A stretch of 64,000 bases of DNA, from contig NC_026657.2 in NCBI RefSeq assembly GCF_000004075.3, forward strand, positions 6,448,001 through 6,512,000. Reading direction: 5' to 3'. The stretch is from Cucumis sativus. Taxonomy: Eukaryota > Streptophyta > Magnoliopsida > Cucurbitales > Cucurbitaceae. This document shows positions 14,401 to 25,890 of this stretch, piece by piece; position 1 is the first letter of the stretch; each line of letters opens with the position of its first letter. Below the pieces are notes generated by a model that was not told where the DNA came from, did no database searches, and saw only the letters and a program-made list of their open reading frames with translations. The translations under genes and the position numbers were made by a program.

Positions 14401-17400
14401 TTAGATTGGATAGGCATTTTATCCTTATATTTTTTCTAACGAGGAACTAAGCTTTCACTATGATAAACAAAAGAATTCATATAGGTAATTCAAGAAAAAG
14501 AAACCCACTGCAAAGTTGCCTATAAAAAAGACACCCTAATAATTGCAAAAAAGGGGATTTAGTAGTAAAGAATAAGATGAAAGATAGTTAAAAAGATTCT
14601 TAGATACTGACATCCAAAGAGGCATGAAACCTGACCATAGCTCATACTCAAGACTTTCGGCCCGATAAGACTTTCTGGCCCTCTCCAGCTAATCGTTGAA
14701 CAAAGTAGTAAAGAAAGCTGCACCCTAAAGGATCCCACCCTTATCTCAAAACTGCGGATGGGACAAAATCTCTCCTATCATTGACCAGCAAAAGTCAGTG
14801 TTGCACCAAAGAAAAGCGCGAGGTATATAAAACAGTTCCCAAAATCAAGTACCTAAATTGACAATGTCATAGTACATGTTCTAGGTTCTCTAAGTATATG
14901 GAATCAAGTAATGTGCTTCTATTTTGCATTTTTAAGGGTGCTTTTATTTATTACTTTAGTGACTCACTTTGTACTTGGCTTTTCCTTCAACTGTTATAAC
15001 AAGTGAAATCTGGTCCTGAATGCATGATCTAGTTTGATTTTGAAATGCAGTACCGGATTATTATACCCAAGTTGCAGAATCAAAGTTTCCGGTACAGTTG
15101 CTTTTTCTTTGATGGGTTTGACATCTAATGTGTACTTCACATTCAACTCCTCCAAATTCATAGTCTTTTAAAAATTATTAATCAATTTTGATCAGATAAG
15201 TTGGTTCAATTTGAATGGCAGATAAACGTGGAAGATTTCTTTAGTTTCTATTTTTCCGACAGTGCAGTTGATTTTGTTTCTTCATATCATGAAAAATGTG
15301 GAGATAAAGGTAGCGTGTTGGATATATGCAATGTAGAAATCCTTTTTGAATTTTTCTAACTAATGTTACGTTGTATGTACTCTGAATTAATATTTGGTCG
15401 GTGATACTTTTTCAGAGCTTAAATGTTCTCTGTGGCGTCACGATGACATGTTTGGGCATACCCGTGATGTATCATTTCAGCATCCGATAAAAATATATTT
15501 TGGTTCGCTTTTTATTCAGTATCTTGCCTTTTTCCCCATGTTTCTATTTTAGATATATAATTTCTTTATGATAATACTGATTTTACGTGGCTATAAAGGT
15601 GCAAAGTTTGGTGGCTGCCTGGAGACTCAGAAATTTCGAGTTTATCGAGACAGGTTTGACAAGTTGGTTCTCATTGATTATATTCTTTTGTTGATCTTAT
15701 TTCTCTCTAGTCAGCCGATTGCCTTTTCTTGATGTTTTCCTTTCCATTCTTTTCTGAAGCATTTTGTGATCAAGATTTCAGCTGTTTTGGGGCTCCTTGT
15801 TGAAAGTTTTTTCATTTTGCTTTGTATTTAGTTCTAGAGGGTCTTGTCCAGCTCGTTAGTAATTACATTAGGTTCTCTCTTTGTCTTAGTTTATGTTGCA
15901 TCTGTTCTTTTAGTCATTTTTGCTCTTGGTATATCTCTCTTGAACTTTGAGCATTAGTCTCTTTTATTAATATTAATAAAGAGGCTCGTTTTTTTTAAAA
16001 AAAGAAAATGTATGTGACTAGTAAATCCTATTGATTGGTCTAGGTCTCATCTCGGCCAAGCTGATATGGTCTGTAACCATTGTGCACTGTTCAATCTTTT
16101 CTTAGTTTCTAACTTTTAGGGGGAAGGTAAGGTGCAGGCTGAGGGGGTTGACTGTCCATGTATTTTTACTATTACACTGATAAGTGGTTGCTCATAGACT
16201 AATAACATCACAGTACCTAACTACTTAGCAAGTTTTTTTTTAATTAATTTAAATCTTAATTTTTTATACTAATACTACTACTACGACTATTATCATCATT
16301 ATTATTTGAGCCAGTTTTCTGTCATTAACGCCTTCTTCAGTTAGTTTGACTATCTGTTCATTTTCTCAGTCATTTGGTCATCGAGGTAACCCAAGAAGTC
16401 AGTGAGGTTCCATATTCAGATTATTTCCGTGTTGAGGTATTTGATTAATACTATTAAGTTCTATTTGGTCCATGTGGTGGCCGTTATCCCTATGTTACTT
16501 TGGTAATAATTTCCAAACGTAGAAGATCAGTGTATGTTTCTAGTAGTGGTATGTCTACATCAAAGCGTCAGCTGGTTTTAAATTGTCCACCATTTAGTTT
16601 CTTATAAGTTTGTCTTCTTTGTGAAACGTCATTCACTAGCTCAGGAAGCTCTAGACCTGATATTAAATTTACAAATTAGCCTTTATTTTTGAAGAACCAA
16701 GGCTCCAGAAGTGTTTTAGAAGGTTGAACATTAGAATTCCATCCAAATATTTATTTCCAACTACAAATTTGAACAGTTAAAACGTGAGAAACTTTTTATT
16801 CTTCTCTCTTAATTATAAATCTATTTTGATGAGTCAAAATTTGAATGTTAATAATGATCTATTTTTTTTTTTGAAATGGAAACAAAGACTTCTTTATTAA
16901 TATGAACTCAAAGTACAAGAGATTTATACAAAGAGAACAATAAAGAAGTAGTAATCAAGGGAGTCCTAGAGGGATCATGAGGCGCACCCGGGCATCTCAA
17001 CTAGGTTGACACCCTCATAGCGCTAAACATCATATCCCGAGTACAACCAATCAAAACAATAAAGAAAACATAATAAAAGCAGCCAGTACAAAGGCCTGGA
17101 AAACAATATGGGACCAGAAGGAACAACAACGAGAAACTGGGGGGGGGGGGGGGGGGGCAAAAAACAATCATTAAATTCAAACATCTTTTATCTAGCTATA
17201 ATTTTTTTTTTATAAGAAACGAAATTCACTGATAAATCACTTATATACTAGGTAGACTTTTGATTATATTATACGAAATTCATCTACTTCTAAAAATTCA
17301 AGCTAGTCAGCATTTATATACTCGGTAGACTTTTGATTGTATGTTAATTTTTAAGGACAACTTTAATATTGTAACCAAATATATATCATTATTTCAGAAG

Positions 17401-20400
17401 ATTTTTTTAAGAACCCTGTTTCTCTTTTCTGATCACAAATAAGGCACTTCATCTCTTAGTCTGGCTCACAAAAGAAAAGAAAAAAGATCTCTTTTTGGTC
17501 CATCCTATGTTTCTTTCATCATTATTGGGACTTGAAATTGTTATTGAAACTAGTGTAAGAGGACCCACATTTCTAATTACATAAGGCAATTATTTCTTAG
17601 CTTTCCTATGTAATTTGTAAGTGTTTTTCTTGTTATTTTCCATGGTGAACATGTGTGTCTCTGCATAAATTTTAGGCACATTGGGAGGTGAAGAAAGATG
17701 TTGATGATGAATCAAATAATTGCTGCATCTTGAGAGTATATGTGAATGTGGCATTTTCAAAAAGAACGGTTTGGAAAGGTATATCTTTATGTATGAACAT
17801 TGCCTTGGAATCATAGATCTCGAACTAAAAAAGAAGATTATAGTGCTTTGTGTTGGGAATTTACGCCAGATATAAATAAACGTGGAACAAACCAAATTAT
17901 TTCTCAAACTTCCACTTCACATGTTAGAGCCAAATAAGGAGTGGATCATACAATTGTAAATGATGAGTGGAACTTGACCTCTAACTAGTTTCCTTCATTT
18001 TGGCCCCATGATCCCCACAACCTGGCCCAACTCGAGGATGGGGTTCTTGAGAAGGGTGGAATTATGTAGTAGAATTACGGCAAATTAGGGTATGTTGGTC
18101 AAATTCTTAATCAATTAGAATCAGAATCAATTTTCTTTTAATTCTCTATAAATAGAGAGATTGTCTTCTACTATTGATAACTTTTGATTCATAATAAAGA
18201 TTTTAATTTTATTATAAGAGCTTTCTCTCCTTTTATCCCTTAGGCTACATCACTCTGCCCCTAGTTCAACTATAAAAGGCCATGCTTCAACTTCTAAAAG
18301 GTATCTCCCTTCTCCTCGCTCCACCCTGTCTCATCGGCCCTATAATCCATGTCAAAGAGGAAACAACGAAGAAAATTGAGAAGATGATCTTGGAAGTTAC
18401 TCTAACGAAATAAATATGGGACTTAATAAAATTTAGGCTGTTTCTATCTTTCTGATGATGAGGTTTTTGTGGTGCTTATTGGAGGAAGATTTACAGAAAG
18501 AAGAGTTTGATTTGCCTTTTCGATCACCAGATGTTTCGAATCTGGTATCAGATTATGCCAGAATTGGAACACACAGAGATTTTGAGCTAGGTCAAAGGAG
18601 GAACTGGGTCCAAGTGCAGTCTCTCGGTGACAAAACTGCTGTTCACTGCCATGCTATAGTGGAGCTTTGTTTTAGATCTAGAGATGCCATTCTTGATAAC
18701 TATCTTTGGCTAGATTTGATTTCCTTACTCGGTCAAGATTTAGAACATTGGAAAATGGGCGTTCTTCAGGGTGGGGTTAAGAAAGAGAGGTAATTCATCT
18801 GATTGGTATTGTGAAGTTGGGAGGTGCTAGATCTGGAAATGGCAGAAAGGGTTCATCAAAGAGGAGTGATGGCAGTATCGTTTGGGAGAAGAGAGAGATG
18901 AGAGAAAAATAAGTTTTTTTTGTTAGCAACTTAATTGACATAAAATCAATAAATTGATGTCGAATCAACCTAATCATAATCATAATCACAATCAACACTC
19001 GATAACATAAAATTGACAGGAAAGGCCAAAAGTGTTGACAGACTTTTGAGTTTGAAAACCTAGAGAATGAAATGCAATCCAAGTAAAATCTCAAGGATCA
19101 AAACTATATTTTTCCTCCTAATTTGTGATTTGCATCATATGGTGATTAGGTCATTTTATTTTCTAGATAAGTAGTTAGACCTATGTATTGTTGCAAACTA
19201 AATCTCAGGAAAAATGGAAAAAATTAGTAAAAGATATGGAATGCTAAAGTACTATATAGGCCTGAAAGTTCTCGATAACAAAAAGAGAAAACACATACTA
19301 TTAGAGCCTCAGAGGCGAGGGTAAAAATTCAGTGTGGAAATTTTGGATAATTCAGATTTGACCTTTTGTCTTTCTCGTTCATATTTATATTCAAGACAGT
19401 TAAGGTTCTTTATTATTGAGATAGTTGAAATATAGCTAATTTTGTAATAATGTGATGCCATTTTGATTATTAAAGAACTTTGGAGTTGAATAACTTAAGG
19501 GAAAAAGGAACTGAAGAATTGGATACTAAAGACTAGGAGAGTTCTTGATCTCTTTGAAGCTGAAGGAGTAAAAATTAAAGAGAGAAATCTCAGCACGTCT
19601 GATTAAAGAAACTATCTTTCTTTTTGGGACATGAGTTTGATGTCCTAACGGCAGTCATTGTTTATGTGGTATTGCAGTCAATGACAGCAGATATAAAAAG
19701 GTTTTGAAGCAGCTAACCATTCTTGTGTATATAATTGTTTTTTGTTTAAAAGAAAACATGCTAACTGTTAGTTTTCTTTTAATTTTTATTATAAATCTTA
19801 GCATTCCAATTCCTGTTTGTCTTCTTATCAATGGAGCATATAGTAATTTCTTATTTGAGTGAACGGTTTTCAGAATATGATTCCAAATAAGTGTGGAGTT
19901 TTGTGGATTGTCATGCACAGGGAAAATAGTGCAGTCTACTCTTGAAGAATGCCGAGAGGCTTATGGACTGTGGATTCAGATGGTATCCTCTTTTCCTTAA
20001 CAAATTTGGCAAGTATTAATCAAAGTTAAAGTGCTTTCTGATGAAATTTTTTCAGGCAAAGGAATTATTGAAGCAGAAACTTACAGGTTCTGAAGGTCCG
20101 AATGTTATATAATTTTACCTTTCATCTAAACACGATGTTGTGTTCAAACAAGCAATTTGATGACCTCAAACTTTTTGGTTATTGATTTACCATACAGAGG
20201 GAACACGTGGTAGTGCATCACAGAGTGGTGAAGATCATCATATTGAAAAAGAAAGAAATAATAACAAATCATTGGAAATGTCAAATGAGAAGAATGACGA
20301 AAGAAGATCAACTGAATCACAATATTCCACCGACGTTGATCAACAAGCCAAAAACTCTATCCAAGGAGTCAATTCTACTTCCGCTGCTTCTTGGTTAAGA

Positions 20401-22436
20401 GAATACACGAAGAAGCTTTGGATTGTTTTACGGAGTCAAAATTATCTTCCTCTTGCCCTAGTTATCACTTTTGCTGTGATTTTTCTAATGCAGGTATGCT
20501 TATTTCTTTTACTAATCTGCCATGTAGTCGAAGTTAGTACACCCAAATGCTCATCTATCCGTGAATTTGCATCATTGTGGCTTGCTTGAATCATGTTAGT
20601 TAGCCCATGAATACGATTTCCAATATGAGATCTTTCAGGCACTTGGCTCCTATTTTATTATTTTTTATTGTCTAATTTTACAACAAATCTTTGATGGTTT
20701 CTCTGCATGCACCCTATAGATATATTCTTTTCTTCTCTTTTCTTTTCGGTCTCTCTCTTACACAGATTTTTGTTATGCTACTGCCATAAATGAATTCAAT
20801 TATATTACTCAATTTACTTGCTGAAACCCCGTGCTGGCCTCTGGTAAGAAATAAAATGCCAAACTCAATCGACTCTGGCCTTCTCAGTTATCAGCATCTC
20901 TTTCCCCTTCCAATTCGATTCAATTCTTATTTATCATTAGTCAATCTTGCGTTCTTCATCCAACTGGATGGACAGATTTGAGCCTCCTCTTTGCCTCTAA
21001 ATCTATTACTTACGTTTTTTTTTTTTATGGTTATTAGATTTATCATTCATATTTTACTTGAATTTCATATCTAATACTTATGGTCTATGATAGAAGCTAC
21101 TTTATCCATTTATGCAACCTATTGGTAGTCTAAAACTTATAAATAATGTCATATGGAGGCAGTTGAGCATGTTTGATGTCCAACTTTCATGCCAACTTAG
21201 TCTGTTTGAGTCAAACGTATATGAGATGATATGTTCACCCATATTGGGATAATAATCCTCACCCATATTGGGATAATAACCTATAAGGTAAGATGATAAT
21301 GAGTCATAGTTATGTTGGGACGGGCAGGCATTATAATGTTTTTACTTTTTAACTGATTTGGCCTGAGAAAATGCGAATTTCTCCAAATTTGAGCAAGCAA
21401 GGCATAACTGTTTTTTGGTTGGCCTGAATGAATTAAGATTGCTCAGCCTAGTTGGGTGGCAGGATATGTTCTGTTCCCCCTTGTTAAGGTGTGCGATTTT
21501 CATCTCTCAAACATTTTGTTCTAGGAATAGAGGGCTCATCTCCTTAGGTATCTACTTCCATCATTGTCCTTTGCAGTCTGCACACAATTTGAAGCCTTTA
21601 GAGGTGAGTATCTGCAATGGCCAGAGGAAAAATGTACAAGGGAAAAGGTAGGTACCAAATTGATAGGAACACAGTTTTGTCGAGTTTATTTTCAGGAATG
21701 GTAAGCAAATCTCAATACTGACACAGTAGGAAGGTTTTGGAAATCTCATTTTGAAGTCTTCAAAGGCCCGGAAGATCCTATTGCATATCTTCATCCATAT
21801 TAGATCAGGATATCTTCTCTCTTGTAGTTTAATTCAAATTCCTGAAGTTGCAGTAAATTTTCAATTATTTGAATGCACTATGAAATATTTAATACTTAAA
21901 TTATTAATTGATAAGAACACTATTCAAGTTAGATATGATGTTGAAGAAATGTTGAAAGGAATTTACTTCTTGCTTGCATGTGTATTGATTAGTGAATATC
22001 ATATTAGCAATTGGTGGTTTCGATACATAATCTACCTTATTTTTGTAACGTTGAGGTAGCTGGTTGTCTACCACTAGATTGTATCTTATGGTCCTTTCCT
22101 CAGTTTGTTTACCCCTCCGTTCTAGTTTACAGACCATTTGATTTTTTTCCCAGAACTGGACATGGAGTAATTGACGGATAATTATGTTGTTTCTAATTGC
22201 AGTTGAGTATAGTTATGTTATTATCCAGACCCCAACACATCCATGTGAGTTCTCCCGACTATGGAAGGGGTCTAAAATTCAGTGGTGGGAGATCTTCTGA
22301 TGCTACGGCATGGTTGGAAAAGCGAATGCACCACCTTAAGGATGAGATGTACATGGTTGAGGCTCGGCTAGAGATGATGCGACGTGAGCATGCCCAATTG
22401 AAAGCACAACTAAGAGAGCTTGAGGAATTAAGTTAA
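5477..22436 (+). CDS. VAD1: VAD1-type GRAM-VASt membrane protein, 18 exons, 640 aa
   Basis: Exons: 5477-5674, 7548-7607, 8780-8830, 9087-9152, 12126-12221, 13099-13200, 13851-13939, 14025-14212, 15051-15091, 15222-15309, 15416-15502, 15599-15653, 16370-16436, 17676-17778, 19921-19982, 20056-20095, 20198-20493, 22203-22436. They total 1923 nt and close in frame. The N-terminus is Ala/Ser-rich. A GRAM domain covers about residues 70-190 (EEYRQLFRLP, FETKIIPF). An acidic linker follows, then a VASt domain (about 293-450; FFSFYFSDSAVDFV, HLVIEVTQEVSEVPYSDYF). There is one membrane helix (about 547-570) and a C-terminal coiled coil. No C2 domain is present, so the architecture fits VAD1 (VASCULAR ASSOCIATED DEATH 1; Arabidopsis about 600 aa) better than the C2-GRAM proteins. 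The family is linked to lipid binding and transfer at membrane contacts and to cell-death control. The exon 8 acceptor (14024 or 14027) and exon 16 donor (20086 or 20095) are ambiguous but stay in phase. The start is the first ATG, after a C/T-rich leader. Confidence 0.88.
6835..7131 (+). mobile_element. TRIM-like miniature LTR retrotransposon in VAD1 intron 1
   Basis: Two related ~105-113 bp terminal repeats (6835-6947 and 7028-7131) both begin TGTTGA and read GTTCCACGTTGG or GTCCCACATTG. Both also share ATTGCCAATTGGTTTTGAGA and end in CA. Immediately after the first repeat is TGGTATTAGAGC (6948-6959), close to the initiator-Met tRNA primer-binding site TGGTATCAGAGC. A purine-rich stretch (about 7006-7024) precedes the second repeat. 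The interior is about 80 bp with no coding capacity, which is the definition of a TRIM. No clear target-site duplication was found, so the ends may have decayed. Orientation is the same as the gene. Confidence 0.8.
9263..9496 (+). mobile_element. tRNA-derived SINE in VAD1 intron 4
   Basis: The head has pol III promoter-like boxes: a box A-like TGGGTTGACCTAGTAGT near 9271 and a box B-like GAGTTCGATCC near 9319. The body ends CGAACACTCACGGATAT, an end I remember from plant SINEs, followed by an A-rich tail (about 9479-9500). Flanking direct repeats AAAACCACTGTCTT (9249-9262) and a near copy at 9497-9511 look like a diverged target-site duplication. A 20-bp unit, GCCACCTACTTAGGAATTAA, is tandemly doubled inside the element (9335-9354 and 9355-9374). 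Confidence 0.78.
9886..10038. repeat. diverged tandem duplication at the LINE tail
   Basis: A ~65-75 bp segment ending GTAATTATTCCCTTGGTAAC occurs at about 9886-9949 and again at about 9962-10038. In the second copy the T-run has grown to more than 20. The pair lies at the 3' end of the minus-strand LINE fragment. Confidence 0.65.
10017..11100 (-). mobile_element. 5'-truncated LINE (L1-like) RT fragment in VAD1 intron 4
   Basis: Read on the minus strand, the translated fragments follow the order of a plant non-LTR retrotransposon ORF2 C-terminus. First is the end of reverse transcriptase (10676-11100; MYLGLLLGGYPK, KLSKWRRYNLSRGGR). Then comes the linker with FRIGNGSRVFNWNDPWLD (10256-10513), then SGCFTVKSL and the start of the zinc-binding region (10092-10190; LWKTKSPKRVN). 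Frameshifts and stops break the frame. A poly-A run on the minus strand (T-run at about 9996-10016) follows directly. The element is antisense to the host gene. Confidence 0.85.
11105..11600 (-). mobile_element. Ty1/copia polyprotein fragment (RT end and RNase H)
   Basis: Minus-strand translation gives YQRLVGRLIYL, then HAPGPTHFEAAYRMLRY, then NDADWAGSATNRRSTS, then VVAKSSAEAEFIALA and ICEGIWIKKILEELK. This is the ordered end of copia reverse transcriptase and RNase H. Stops and frameshifts are present. The frame breaks abruptly near 11100, where the LINE fragment starts on the same strand. Confidence 0.87.
12420..12712 (+). mobile_element. LINE-like 3' end in VAD1 intron 5
   Basis: The sequence ends with a segment resembling two others in this gene: CTCTTGTACTTTGAACATTAG, then TTTATTATGATTAAAAAAGAGGCTC and an A-rich tail. 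Compare 15740-16008 and, inverted, 16869-17160. The recurring pattern of a conserved 3' end followed by A-rich sequence suggests a non-autonomous or truncated LINE family. The family is inferred, not identified. Confidence 0.55.
14400..14880 (-). mobile_element. possible LINE-like remnant in VAD1 intron 8
   Basis: The stretch starting near 14427 (TTTTTTCTAACGAGGAACTAAGC) has the look of an inverted LINE 3' end, with an A-rich tail read on the minus strand. It is followed by moderately GC-richer sequence unlike the rest of the intron. No coding remnant was recognised, so the assignment is weak. Confidence 0.35.
15740..16008 (+). mobile_element. LINE-like 3' end in VAD1 intron 12
   Basis: It ends CTCTTGAACTTTGAGCATTAG, then TTTTATTAATATTAATAAAGAGGCTCG and an A-rich stretch. 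This matches the ends at 12650-12712 and (inverted) at 16869-16930. The upstream part is T-rich with no open frame. Confidence 0.6.
16869..17160 (-). mobile_element. inverted LINE-like 3' end in VAD1 intron 13
   Basis: A T-run at 16861-16872 is followed by TTCTTTATTAATATGAACTC and AAAGTACAAGAGATTTATAC. This is the reverse complement of the 3' ends seen at 12.7 and 16.0 kb. The interior is more GC-rich than the intron, and the far side is bounded by a run of 19 G. Confidence 0.6.
17139..17157 (+). repeat. G19 homopolymer
   Basis: An uninterrupted run of 19 G on the sense strand of VAD1 intron 13, at the edge of the inverted LINE-like insert. Such a run could form a G-quadruplex in DNA or pre-mRNA, and its length is prone to sequencing error. 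Confidence 0.9.
17940..18440 (+). mobile_element. probable LTR-retrotransposon remnant in VAD1 intron 14
   Basis: Around 18020-18065 one frame reads AQLEDGVLEKGGIM followed by a stop. It resembles the LED-K...GG end of gypsy-type polyproteins. Beyond it lies a sequence with promoter-like TCTCTATAAATAGAGA (about 18143-18158) and AATAAAGATTTTAATTTTAT (about 18193), as expected for the U3/R parts of an LTR. No second LTR was found, so this is a truncated copy or chance resemblance. Confidence 0.45.
18455..18793 (+). other. unrecognised 112-codon open frame in VAD1 intron 14
   Basis: An ATG-initiated frame of mixed, not low-complexity, composition (FDLPFRSPDVSNLVSDYARI, GQRRNWVQVQSLGDKTAVHC) next to the LTR-like remnant. 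I recognise no domain. It lies in the sense orientation within an intron. It may be the decayed internal region of the neighbouring retroelement, a captured gene fragment, or chance. Confidence 0.3.
21235..21284. repeat. 24-bp tandem duplication in VAD1 intron 17
   Basis: CACCCATATTGGGATAATAA occurs twice with a 4-bp spacer. The rest of the 1.7 kb intron shows nothing recognisable. Confidence 0.75.
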
Positions 22437-22889
22437 AAGGTTTTCTTTTTTATTATTATTATTTTCAATTTCTCATTGAGATTAATTCATATACGATTCA
22501 TCTATGGAAAACATCATCGATTAGTATGATTGTTTCAATGATTGGAAATTATGTAACTAAGGAGGGGAAGGAAAGCAAGACCTGTAACATGTGGATCGAA
22601 ATAATTATTGGTTGATGAATCATGGCAAAGTTTGATTAGGTGATACAAGATGAGATGTTCTCCCAAATCTGAGTTTTCTACCAAGTCTTCAGCAGGAATC
22701 CTCTACAGATATTATATTTAGATGTTCCTGCATTATTGTTGACTTAGATCTACAAATTAAAATGACAGAGAAATAAGAGTTGATTTTTTTTTAGTCTCAA
22801 CTGTCTATGAATGAGCTCATTTGATGGAGCCTTTATCCCTAAAAGAAGCTTTGCAGTCCGTAATATGGAAACTTTAAAAGGAGGTGGTT

Positions 22890-23170
22890 AGGTTTGTAAA
22901 CTTTACTACTTGTTTGGTTCAAAGAACTTGTGGACCTATGACTGAAAAAATCAAATTTATGTTGCATTAACTTCCCACATAATAGACTTCAGAAATTCAT
23001 GATTATCCAGACTTCATTATTTTGTGGAATTCAAAACTTTACTCCTTGTTGTAGGGGATGTTTGGTCTTTGTGAACTCACCTCCTTGTTTGACTCAAGGA
23101 GTTTGTGAGTCCTACAATTAAGAAGCATCAAATGTTATGGTTCATAACTCTACTTCTTTACCGTAGTTAT
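22890..23170. repeat. dispersed repeat, two adjacent copies
   Basis: The words CTTGTTTGGTTCAAAGAACTTGTGGACC (in pieces, about 22910-22940) and CTTGTTTGACTCAAGGAGTTTGTGAGTCC (about 23090-23118) are each followed by an AAAAATCAAATTTATG-like or AGCATCAAATG-like stretch. A further copy lies at 29490-29600. This could be an old MITE family; terminal inverted repeats were not established. Confidence 0.45.
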
Positions 23171-25319
23171 TGGACCTTCCCACTTAATGCTCAAAAGGGA
23201 GAAGGGAGATCTTGAAGTTCCGAACTTTGAATGTGAAAAGGAAACATATGATTCTATATATTTATTTTAATAACATAATGGAATCCAAGTGTCCATAGCT
23301 ACGAGAGAGAAACGTAGGAAAAGAGTGGTCCAAAAGTGCCGCAACTTTTCCAATCATTTGGAAGAAGGGAACTGGAAACGATTTGGATATTATTTGATGG
23401 GGTGAGAAAATGAGCCACCGTCCTCGTATAGAAGAAGCCTTTGATTGATGCCGCCGAATAAAGCATGCGCATGCAATTTGACAACGATTGAGGTAATTCC
23501 ACTGTTTGATTTTTTTTGTGGTATTCCCAACAACAATGTTTAGTTTAAACAATTATTTCTATGTTGGATGAAAGAAACTCATCATCCTACTTTTTGTTTT
23601 TTTGCATGTTAATCACATTATTGCTCATAAGATTTTGAGAGCTGCCGTACCACTTTTCCTCACTTCAAGTTCAGCCCTAATTAGGAAGACCCCCTATGCT
23701 CTAATCTCAAAATTAACACTTACAAGTCTCATTGGGTTTTTATTGCGATAAGCCAACTATGTTGCCTATATTATGATTTCCACAAATAAAATAAAATTAT
23801 TGGTGCCACTTATTCAATTATCCAACTCTTGACGGGATGAAATAATTAAGATATCGGTAAAAGGATAAATCCAATTACGATTATTGTTAATGTTATTTTA
23901 AGAAAAAAATTTAATACTTTTGACTGAAGATGTGGGTATAAATTAATAAAAATGAAACACAACTAATAGGCCATATGATGAATCCTTATCCTGTGTTACG
24001 TGATGCCATAACCAAGTAATATATGTATATATAAAGTAAAAAAGATACGCCACCACCACCTCATACTTCTAATCTTACCTAAGATTGCATAAATTCCCAA
24101 AATGAGGCAAATATAGTATTCGAATACTCTAGCCATGACGATTTCATGTTGTCAGACCAATTAATTAAACAATAATGATATTTAGCATTAGGACCCGATG
24201 GTCTGCTGAATGGATTAAAAGGAATGAAAACTGAGCAAATGCAGGAATCCAGAATCAAAACTTCGTTTTCAAGATAAAGATAACTGATTAACTTTAGTTA
24301 GGCAACAAGAAGATAAATAGCAACTTTAAATTGGGTTAGTTTCAACAGAGGGGAAGCATATTCTAAACTAAAGAAGATTGCATCTCACGGTATCCTATCC
24401 ATTCAGGAGATAATCTAATTAAAGTTGAAGTCCAAGTTTGGTTTATTGTCCTCAGTTAATAACTTTAGTGTGGATTTGTTTATAATTATAGTTCTCTTGC
24501 ATATAAATATTTGAACAAGTTAAAAGTTCATTGTTATATATATATACAAATTTAACTTTAGGTCTTATATATTCAAAATTTATAAAAAAAATAAAATAAA
24601 AACAACTATTAGGCAAGACACCAACTCTAACTGCAGAGGAGAAACCAAGATTAAAGCATTTGAGGGGTCACTTGCCCCACACCCATTTGCCCCTCCTTGT
24701 TTTGGGGGATTACACTATTATAACACTTTGAGATTGTAACTGATGCTTATGCTTAAGTGCAAGCAGTTCACTATATGCTATCTCATAGGTCCTCCAAGCT
24801 CCTACAAAGCTATCGTTAGGTTGATCTCGTACTTAACCATTAAACATTTTCACGTGTGTTTTCTCAACTACCAACAAACTCTCTCGTAAGGGTGTACATA
24901 AAGGCTGCAAAAACTGTGGAATTGTTTTAAATTCTTTCATTAAAAGATTATCGATAATTTTTCTTTATATAATTTAAGTTTCGTTGAATTAACATTAACA
25001 CTTCATCAATTCATCTTTCATTTTCATTCACATTGACTTTGATTGTAAAAAAGAAAAAGAATCACAAAATTGACTGAACCAACCAACTAATGTTTGAAAT
25101 TTTTATCGTTGGTTTTCGATGCTTGGTTTATTCTCAAAACCAACACCTACCAACCGAGAGTACACTGAAGTTTGGACAACCCGAAGGGTAACTTGAAGCT
25201 AATTTTGTTAAAAAGAAGGTTATCCAAATCTATCTAAACGCCAGGATCTTGACCTACGTCCGTAAATGAGCCACAAAAGTTACCAATGAATGTGTAGTGT
25301 TGAAAAATGAAAATGAAAA

Positions 25320-25450
25320 TGATTATAATGAGAATTTGGTGTGGACGGCGCAGTTTTGGCAAATTGGGAGGGCACGTGGGAACTACACATCGCTCAGCCT
25401 CCTCCTCACTCTTCTTCTCTCTTCTCCAACCCGCGGGGTCGGTGGTCAAT
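25320..25450. repeat. noncoding block A, copy 1 (partner at 28880-29040)
   Basis: TAATGAGAATTTGGTGTGGACGGC then CACGTGGGAACTACA and GGGGTCGGTG recur in the same order at 28888-29036, as GATGAGAATTTGGTATGGACGGC, CACGTGGGAACTACA and GGGGTCGGTG. The CACGTG core is a G-box. Neither copy has coding capacity. Confidence 0.65.
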
Positions 25451-25699
25451 AATAATAACCAAATAACTTAATTTTCTGTTAATTTAATTATTGGGTACTT
25501 TTATTTCACATCCCATCCGTTATTTTATTTAATACTATTGTTCCATATAATTTAGAGGATCATCAGCAGGAAGGCCTTAACTAATTAAAGTAGTGGTGGC
25601 CGATTTGAGAAAAAAAAGATACTAAACTAGCTAGCTTCGACTCTCACATACATTGCTTGCTTGTGACGATATATAAAGCGCGCACACACACACACACTA

Positions 25700-25890
25700 A
25701 AACTAATTTCCATGTGGAAATATTAATTAATACCAGCAAATGCAATGCATGATATATACATGAAATTTCCTTTTTCTGCAAATTACAATGAAGATTCTTC
25801 ATGAGCTCCCATTTTGTGCACTTCAAAAATAAGCATTTTCATGTTCCTTTTCTGCATGTGTACTTCACGTGCATGGTAAAATACGTCATT
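25700..25890. repeat. noncoding block B, copy 1 (partner at 36260-36560)
   Basis: Shared words in order with 36260-36560: CATGTGGAAATATTAATTAAT (versus CACGTGGAAATATTAATCAAT), CATGAAATTTCC, GTTCTTCA-type, TTCAAAAATAAG, and CTTCACGTG. No open frame spans either copy. The conservation suggests a duplicated regulatory block or a noncoding transcript. Confidence 0.6.

Noticed and set aside
25740..25890. microRNA precursor in block B
   Set aside because: Only short palindromes were found; no long stem could be drawn by eye and no known mature plant microRNA sequence was seen.
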